The position numbers and the translations under genes are program-made. A stretch of 64,000 nucleotides of DNA from Agelas oroides. Its lineage: Eukaryota > Porifera > Demospongiae > Agelasida > Agelasidae. Positions 52,463 to 64,000 of this stretch are shown in pieces. The DNA is taken from positions 1 through 64,000 of the forward strand of contig OX422195.1 in the NCBI GenBank assembly GCA_949130485.1, read 5' to 3'. Within the stretch, counting starts at the first letter, position 1; each line of letters starts with the position of its first letter. The notes under the pieces were generated by a model. It saw nothing but the letters and a program-made list of their open reading frames with translations, made no database searches and had not been told where the DNA came from.

Positions 52463-52887
52463 CAGTGGTTTAAGAAGAACCATTACAGACTTCCAAACTA
52501 CCAATTCGCCAACGGTATGTGTCGTTCTGCGTGTGCGTTGTCTGAGCCGGCTGAGGGACAAGTGCGTCGCGGCTCCGTGTCGAAACACCTGTCTGCACTC
52601 GGGACACTGCCATCAAGGATGAAGAAACAGATGGTAGGGCTACTTGAAAGTATATATGTGCACGTTGTTCTGATGAGCTTCTGTGTGTGGCTTTTCTATT
52701 TAGTGCGCACCACTAAGAAATCGCTGTTCCTCCCTTCTCTGCACCAGATGGCTTGGTCGTAGCCTATGATCAGTTGTAGTTGGCATGCAAAATAAGCACA
52801 CTGGCATATGATAGATGAACATGATAGAGACAAACCAAAAACAAATTAGTATCCAATTGTATAATAAGCTTGTTTATGGGCCTGAAC

Positions 52888-53100
52888 CAGCCATCCACCA
52901 ACTCAAAACCTGCAGAGTGGAGGGGAGCATCCACCAACTCAAAACCTGCAGAGTGGAGGGGGGGATGGTGAAGTTGAACACAAAAGACTCTGTTTTGTAT
53001 GTGTATCTATCTTTTGTAATGGTGTGTAGTGGAGGATGGAGGGTGGGAGGGGGGAGATGGTGAAATTGAACACAAGAGACTCTGGTTTGTATTGGTGTGT
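52888..53100. repeat. Short tandem duplications
   Basis: ACTCAAAACCTGCAGAGTGG is repeated twice at a ~33-bp spacing (to about 52960). A second imperfect duplication of a GGTGAA-TTGAACACAA-AGACTCT block follows at 52965-53090. Confidence 0.7.
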
Positions 53101-53106
53101 GTATAC

Positions 53107-54865
53107 CTGACTGAGCTTGCCGTGAGCTTGCTGGCAGAGTGGTAGGGAGGAGTGAGGAGGGAGGAAGAGGGCAAGGGATGATCCAGAGAGGCCGTGTCCA
53201 CAAAAGATGAGTCCTACACATACCAGAACGCTTCATTCAAAAGAAGCCTCATAGGACCCCTAGTGTGACGTATCATAGAATAACTATTTATGTATTTACT
53301 TGTGTGTTGTGTGAAAGGTTGAGTACATCACCGGAGTCCCTTCTCTCTTGCTCCAGCTGGTGTATCCGAGAGGCGCGCTGTTCCAGCAGAGCCTTCATCT
53401 CCTGCAGTAGTTCACCACGACCATCTAGCTGTCCCCTCAGGCCAGACACCTGGCCCTCCAAGTCCGATACCTGAATGGAAGGGGAGAGAGGGAGAGGGTG
53501 GAAAATGGATGAATTACAACAGCTCCCTTAGACCAGCACTAGAACTGGCCCACGCTGAGCTTGACGCCCCCTCACCTGCTGTTTGAGGAGCATATTGCTG
53601 GTACGTGTGCCCTCTAGCTCAGTGAGGGTGGAGTCAAGCTCGGACATCACCCGCTGCAGACTACTCTGGAGACAATCAGTAGCAGCACTGTGAGAGAGGG
53701 GGGAGGGAGGAGAGTGAGGGAAGAGACACATTCCAACATCAATCAACACCTTCATGGCTCTAATCTCCCCCCGTCCCACCAGTTGCCGTGCACTGAGCTT
53801 CACCTGCGAGGACAAATGATCCACCTGGGGAGAGGGTGAGGAGGTAAGGGAGGAGGGGAGGGGGAGGGGGAGGAGAAAAGAGAGGAGGAGGGGAGGAGAA
53901 AAGAGGGGGGAGGAGGGAGGGACAAGAAGGGAAAATGGCCAGCATTCTCAGCAAGGTTAGTGACTTGGTGCTTGCAAAGTGCAGCTGTTGTCAAAATACC
54001 TAGGTGAACTTTCCTGACCGATCACTAGTATGGGCTTGTACTGACTGCACATTGCGTGGGCATGTTGCCATCATTACGAACCGAGTCCACTATTTCCAGT
54101 TTGTGCCATATAGTAACTGTACAAGGGCTTCTCTCAATTTATATCCACAGCTATGAGATAAAATCTGGGAGTGGCCTGGGACCAAGCCTAACTGTCACAA
54201 ACACTAGTCTTCCAGGTCAGACCCAGTACCCTGGCTTCTCAGTCTGTGGAAGCGAGTCTCACTCGTGAGACTTGACACCAGGCTGACTTCGTGTGTACCC
54301 AGCAAGACTAAATGCATTTTAAATTCACTGCAGAAAGTCGAGTCAGAACATGCAATCACACAATACTACACCTGGTAAATGCCATAGGCTGTAAGAATTT
54401 GTCTAATGAGTGCAATGATGTAATGTGACAAGGGAAAAAGAGTTCGAGAAGCAGAAGACAGTCAGGGAATTGGCCTACACTGAGCTGAAGCTTGAGTTAT
54501 TGGGCAGGTGTTGCATAATACATTACATTCCCTCTGACATTACTAGCCCCTACTCAGAGGTCAAAACTGAGCTCAGGATGTGCACCTGTTATCAGCCAAT
54601 CATCACAATTAGTTTATAGGACAGAACAGCCCACAGTTGCCATGGAAGCCTAGGTGTACCATGGGAATGCTTTAGTGGACTGTCCCCTTGTATCCCAGCT
54701 TTGGTCTGATTTTTCTCCAAAGCTGGAAGACAAAATCAAAATTGGAAGACAGAATTCTAGTGCTCCTTTGAACATAGGTAAGTACCACTACTAAACAGAT
54801 TGTCAACATACCTTAGACACTTCTTGTGCAGCTTCTTCAGAGGAATGGCCCTCGCTGGGTGCAGT
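53107..54865 (-). CDS. Partial coiled-coil protein gene (minus strand)
   Basis: Four exons with splice signals and phase-0 joins read continuously. They are 54865-54812 (18 aa), 53824-53750 (25 aa, starting VDHLSSQVKLSARQL), 53665-53576 (30 aa, SSLQRVMSELDSTLTELEG) and 53470-53300 (57 aa, VSDLEGQVSGLRGQLDG onwards). Acceptors are pyrimidine-rich AG sites and donors are GT. Using the nearer AG at 53688 would break the frame, whereas the CTCCAG at 53666 keeps it. A 24-bp microexon at 53130-53107 may follow. The product is Leu/Glu/Gln/Arg-rich with heptad spacing, typical of a cytoplasmic or centrosomal coiled coil, but I do not recognise the family. The 5' exons are not seen. The first exon lies in the inverted duplication and the others in its spacer, so the gene may have been broken by the rearrangement. 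Confidence 0.5.
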
Positions 54866-55335
54866 CTAAAGTAACACAATACAATAATTAGGTACATACC
54901 AGCATAAAACAACAACCCCTTCTCTCTCCCTTCTTGGTTTCTTCAATGGAAAGCAGGCACTCTATACTACTGTATACTAAACCTTAGTCTTTGGACACTC
55001 ACCAGTTAACTACTAGATTGTGTCCCCAGACCAAAATTTGTGTGAGTGACCTTCAACCTATAGTCTGGACACATTCAAAGCAGTCTGAACATTCTCCAAG
55101 AGAAGTAACCAGACAATTGACAAGCCAGGCAGGATGTTTTCTCTAGCCATGGGTAACCCATAGGTGTAGTAAAACCCTACAGTCACACAAGGACAATCAA
55201 AGAAATCTTACCTGACAATGCCTGACAGCAAGTAGTTTCAGCTTGTGACTGCCAAGTGACCTGGTATCAAGATTGTCAGTGGCCAGCGGCTAATAGTCAG
55301 CCAAGTGGAGTGGGAACACGGAGTCTGTGTGTGGT
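53956..55335. repeat. Large inverted duplication, right arm
   Basis: This is the inverse copy of 49562-50900. It is slightly longer (about 1380 bp) because of small insertions, including about 45 bp near 55255. The outer boundary falls at the TGTGTGTGG near 55335, inside what was the interior of the TIR element at 49148-49912. Confidence 0.9.
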
Positions 55336-55408
55336 TAAGATTGACGGCTCCATTGTAAAGTGTTTGGACTCTTTTGTTTCTCTCTCCTCCTTCCTAACGC
55401 ACACACAG

Positions 55409-55772
55409 GAGGCAATGAAGGCCCACCTTCATCGCAGTGTCTTGAGGCCTCACAGGCTGAACTGCAGCGACTGCAGGACTCACAAATGTCGGAGATCAAC
55501 GCCAAGTGTCGTGAGATAGATCGTATGAAGTCGCAGCTACAAGAACTCGGGGGCTGGTGGGAGAGAAAGAGGCTCTAAAATCAGAACTACGGGAGACTAT
55601 GGAAGATCTGGGGAGGCTGGCGGGGGAGAAGGATGCTCTCACACAGGAACTGCAGGACACGAGAGAACAACTGGGGAGGCTGGCGGGGGAGAAAGGAATA
55701 CTTACACGGGAACTGCAGGAGACGAGGGAACAACTGGGGAGGCACTGTGGAACTGTGTCCAGCTTCCCGTAG
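55409..55772 (+). pseudogene. Frameshifted coiled-coil gene fragment with 63-bp repeats
   Basis: After a CACACACAG acceptor, the reading runs EASQAELQRLQDSQMSEI onwards to LQELGG. Then, in another frame, comes EKEALKSELRETMEDLGRLA and two nearly identical 21-residue repeats (GRLAGEKDALTQELQDTREQL type, 63 bp each), with a TAG stop at 55770-55772. The frame change is in a run of five G at 55549-55553. One extra G would join the two halves, so this may be a homopolymer error or a real disabling shift. The heptad-rich sequence resembles the minus-strand coiled-coil gene beside it in style, but it lies on the opposite strand and outside the duplication. The family is not recognised. Confidence 0.5.
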
Positions 55773-56751
55773 TGTCGCAGTGGCTGCATGGCTGTGCTAT
55801 CCTGTGCATGTGTGTCATATACACAATAAGACTTCCACTGAATATGCATGTGAAGAAAAATCCAAACCACCCATTCACACCCTGGCCTCAAGCTAGTCTC
55901 GGAACCAGACCAGAATCTGCTATATATAAAATGTCTCCTCTTACTAGTTATTCGAACACTTACAGCCAAACTTGATATTCAAGTTCTGTATGGCAAGTAC
56001 TATCTGTGTAACAAATCTTGATACCATGCTACAGAAAATAGCGCGGAGAGCAGTGGTTGAGTTTTACAATTTTTCATCACGTTTCACTCGCACGGCACGA
56101 GAGCCACATACTCCATTCTTGGCGAGGAGAAAGTTCAACAGTCGCTAGAGGGGGCTACGTAGAGTTTTGGTCATAAGCTGTAAAGCTTAACGGATGGCGA
56201 GTTGAAACTGTTATTGGAAAGTCACTTTTTGTGGCGTTTCGCGGTACGAACTCTCCCCGGCGTTTGCTAGTCACGACGTTACCCCCTCGACTAACCACTG
56301 GATAAGCTGTTTATAGTAAAGTCTGATTCATGAAGCGTCACGATCCCTGGCATTCTCGGTGGGCGTGGCCATTGATGTACGGCGATCGACGACGTAGAAA
56401 CTTCTCAGGGTTTCCTTCATGCTTTTGTCGCTTGTAGTACGGCTGTACGGCTACGTAGCTCTTCGATATTAAGCTACTGAAGCAGTTGCTACAGTGATTT
56501 GCTTCATTCAAGAAGAAAAAACAGCTGTACAATGGTGGGCGTAAACCGGAAACAATTATTGCGCTTGCGTGGATAGCTTACCCGCCACCTTAACCAGTAG
56601 CTAGCCAGAAGAGCTACAGTCCCACAAAGGTACCGCATACCGGTGATTTTCAATGCATAACGCGTAACACGGATAAGATCAAAGGGCATGCCGCGTTCAG
56701 TATGGGCGTTAATGGCAGATTGATCACATGAGTTACATGCGTTTCCAATCC
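55773..56751. other. Sequence without a recognisable gene
   Basis: I see no supported exon, RNA gene or repeat family in this kilobase. Open frames are short and without domains. Confidence 0.4.
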
Positions 56752-56889
56752 ATATCCTACTCTAATGTAGCCTTGTTCCCAGACCACTCCGGATCCCATA
56801 TCCTACTCTAATGTAGCCTTGTTCCCAGACCACTCCGGATCCCATATCCTACTCTAATGTAGCCTTGTTCCCAGACCACTCCGGATCCC
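56752..56889. repeat. 46-bp tandem repeat, three identical copies
   Basis: Three copies start at 56752, 56798 and 56844, each beginning ATATCCTACTCTAATGTAGC and ending CACTCCGGATCCC. They appear identical, implying recent expansion. The sequence continues into a TTTTAGTATCAGAGAAAATC hairpin-like segment. Confidence 0.92.
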
Positions 56890-57053
56890 AGGTTTTAGTA
56901 TCAGAGAAAATCACCCTAACTGGTGATTTTTCTCCTCAGCTGCGTATGAAACCTGTGAGTGGCCTGGGAATGAGGCTTGGGTGCATGCAGCCTCTCTACA
57001 TGCAGTGGGCACAATACCCACCCCTTGTTGTTGTTTATGGAGTTTGTATAAAC

Positions 57054-57059
57054 TTTATT
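57054..57059 (-). promoter_or_regulatory. Poly(A) signal AATAAA overlapping the USP1 stop codon
   Basis: On the minus strand the end of USP1 reads ACT CAA TAA AGT. The stop TAA (57057-57055) lies inside the hexamer AATAAA. No other AATAAA is needed, so the 3' UTR would be only about 10-30 nt if this signal is used. Confidence 0.7.
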
Positions 57060-58719
57060 GAGTAGTTCTGTAGAAAAGGATGTATGCAGTATGGCTTCCA
57101 GTAGAGAGGGGAGATAGCATCTCTAAGATTTCGCACTGAGACACACATTCAACTCCATCATCATCAAAATAAAACCAAGTCCTGTCACTTTTGAACTGAG
57201 TTTGCATGGTGAGGCACTCCTGTGCTCTGACACACGTGGTATAGTGTCCACTGTGGCAACTTGAGCCACAGTGGAACACCACAGCAAAAAGATGGTACAC
57301 CTGGTCTTTGTTGACACATGTGTCTAGACACCAAGGGTTGAAACGAAAGGTAGCAGGCACTGCAATGTTGCCTCCCACTTTCCTGACATTGACAGTGGAG
57401 AACAAGCCCCACGCTTGCGTAGTAAAGCGGTTCAGGTGGATGGTCACCACAGGGGGAAGGGATGCAAACAAGACACTGCGCTCTGCTTCCACAAGGTGCC
57501 CACACAGATCACACCAGTATTTGTTCTCCCCATGCAAGCGTTCACGTCGGGCAAACTGGGAGAGGGCCCAGGAGAGAGAAAAGGGACCCACAGCAGGACT
57601 GCATCCTACCACCCGCTCAGGGCTGCAGCATGTTGGGAACCCAGGCAGTCCCGAACTGTCTACGGGAACACTAATGTCCAGAAAAGCCTCAGAGCGGCTG
57701 ACACAACTGTCACACTCATAACAGCGTGTCTGGAACACAAGCATTCCTTGGAAGGTCTCAACAATCACGTCCCATTTCCTACATTGAGACACAGTTCCAC
57801 TGCTGAAATGCATGATCGAGTCACTTAAGGCAACTGGTTGGTATGTGTGGTCAGCACTGGTAAATGGACTGTAATATTCTGTCAACTTCTTGCAAGTCAT
57901 AGATATTACATCATGAACCAGTTTCCTCTTCTTTCTGGGCAACACTGGCACCTTATTAATGACCCCTGAACACATGCTGGACTGGCTCCTAGTAGTGAAG
58001 GTACCACAGTAGGTGTCCTGGATCGAGGTGAGCAGACAGCGAAGCACCTCCTGAGCATCCTGCTGCATGTGGCCAGCAAAGATGGGATGTTCCTCCCTGT
58101 ATGGGGAAGGGCCAATTACAGTTAACCACATGCAGTGACTTGAAACAGTACAAAGCGTCACTGCAATGATCACATGTACACAGTCACATGTGGAAACACC
58201 ACACCAAGCGGGTGGACAGGTGCATACTTTAGCTTTGTCAAGAATTCTGTCGGGTCCACCACCAGTGGCGCCCTTCCCTCTTCTTCCACAGCCACCATCC
58301 TCTGCCACAGCTAATGGAAAAATATTTAGATTCCAGTAAGACTGCTTTCCACCCTAGACGCTAACACTCTGGCAGTTTACCTTGCAAAGGTGTGCAATTA
58401 GGCTCCCCCCACCTGAAGAGCACTCGCTTTGACTGCCTTCTTCCCGACTAGAGATAAGCTTTTCCACACCAGAGCGGAAACCTGGACAGAATCTCAACAC
58501 TTGTAAGATAGAATTCAAGTAGCAAGTGTTTCCGAGATTATGCAGGCCGGAGAACGGGGGCGGGCACCCAGATTGGGACTCCGCCTCCACGGTCGAGTTC
58601 TGACGAACCTTTGAGCCTGGAAGTGTCTGTTGGAGAAGCTTCTTTCGTCCCAGTTTCAGGGAAAGCCGCCCCTTTTCCCTCTCCTCTGACATGGCTCGAC
58701 TTTTGGTATAATTTTGCAT
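57055..58719 (-). CDS. USP1: Ubiquitin-specific protease 1 (USP1) orthologue
   Basis: Three exons, 58719-58381, 58310-58228 and 58096-57055, join in frame with GT-AG introns of 70 and 131 bp to give 487 aa. Cys-box GLHNLGNTCYLNSILQV (catalytic Cys66), QQDAQEVL, two CxxC zinc pairs (RCYECDSC region and YWCDLC), the His-box SGHYT (His425) and FYFDDDG (Asp452/453) are all present. Flanking words such as CPGF-SGV, ENKYWCDLCG-EAERS and HTAYILFY are USP1-like, as is the N-terminal GRLSLKLGRKK. In animals USP1, with the WD40 partner UAF1/WDR48, removes monoubiquitin from FANCD2 and PCNA in the nucleus. This protein is shorter than the 785-aa human enzyme. The long insert loops are missing and I see no obvious autocleavage Gly-Gly. 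The start could also be the Met at 58692. It shares a promoter with the CASKIN-like gene. Confidence 0.93.
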
Positions 58720-58936
58720 TTCCCGGTGAAATGTTTGTCCCGTGATGTCACGTGCTTGTCATGTGATGTTTCTCGCAGCCCTACTAGTCGCGTGGGAGTC
58801 GATGTAGATGCTAGGGTACATTAGGCAGAAGTTCCTCATGTCTGATCGCGCTACTGAAGGCAAGATCTTTGTCGCCTAATCAGAAAACAACGGACGATCT
58901 TAGACACTTCTACTTGGACATTGTTATATTGCTGTT
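58720..58936. promoter_or_regulatory. Shared 217-bp bidirectional promoter of USP1 and CASKIN-like gene
   Basis: The two start codons (58719 on the minus strand, 58937 on the plus strand) face away from each other across 217 bp. The interval contains GTCACGTG (E-box core CACGTG at 58749-58754) and a nearby CATGTGATG. There is no TATA box. Both 5' UTRs must lie here. It may be a housekeeping-type bidirectional promoter with an E-box factor site. Confidence 0.65.
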
Positions 58937-63952
<5,016 letters not shown>

Positions 63953-64000
63953 GTGTGTCACATTGGTTATTATGGATGTGTGTGGTGTGGTGTCCCATGG

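Noticed and set aside
52454-52762. 102-codon + frame
   Set aside because: It begins in a dispersed repeat and shows no recognisable domain or clear splice structure.
53528-53824. Continuous 98-codon minus frame across the coiled-coil exons
   Set aside because: The middle part (VLIDVGMC...PPSPLSHS) reads through a pyrimidine-rich intron. Splicing 53750 to 53665 keeps frame and heptads.
57308-57828. Plus-strand frames of 137 codons
   Set aside because: Antisense shadows of the USP1 catalytic exon.

Overview
This window is the left end of a linear eukaryotic chromosome. It opens with a vertebrate/metazoan-type telomere (CCCTAA on the + strand). About 43 kb of nested subtelomeric satellites follow, and then a transition into gene-bearing euchromatin. 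The two confidently recognised genes, a USP1-type deubiquitinase and a CASKIN-type ankyrin/SAM scaffold, are metazoan families. Very short introns, close head-to-head gene packing and many small inverted-repeat elements suggest a compact invertebrate genome. A marine sponge is my best guess, but that is inference from style, not proof.

Layout: 1-331 telomere. 331-4783: a 54-bp C-rich satellite, 82 apparently identical copies. 4801-4839: GC-rich perfect hairpin. 4850-5130 and 6660-6860: degenerate ~71-bp repeat blocks. 5131-35062: a ~30-kb G-rich array built on the decamer AGGGGAATGC, with clear segmental tandem duplications (681 bp, 4.16 kb, 173 bp). 35063-43335: a 20-22-bp AT-rich satellite interrupted by two inverted-repeat elements (35256-35516 and about 41771-42350). 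None of the long reading frames in these arrays looks like a gene.

43336-57050 is a transition zone. It holds a decayed PKA/PRKX-like kinase pseudogene split by a ~1.1-kb polypurine tract, foldback elements, a minisatellite, a family of tiny MITEs with TAGTCTCG-like ends and 9-bp target duplications, and a large inverted duplication (arms 49562-50900 and 53956-55335). Remnants of coiled-coil genes lie in and beside that duplication.

57055-64000 is normal gene territory. USP1 (minus strand, three exons, 487 aa) and a CASKIN-like gene (plus strand, 17 exons visible, at least 1090 aa, running off the window) are divergently transcribed from a 217-bp shared promoter containing a GTCACGTG E-box. 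USP1 acts in DNA-damage deubiquitination and CASKIN in membrane/cytoskeletal scaffolding. I see no functional link between them beyond the shared promoter.
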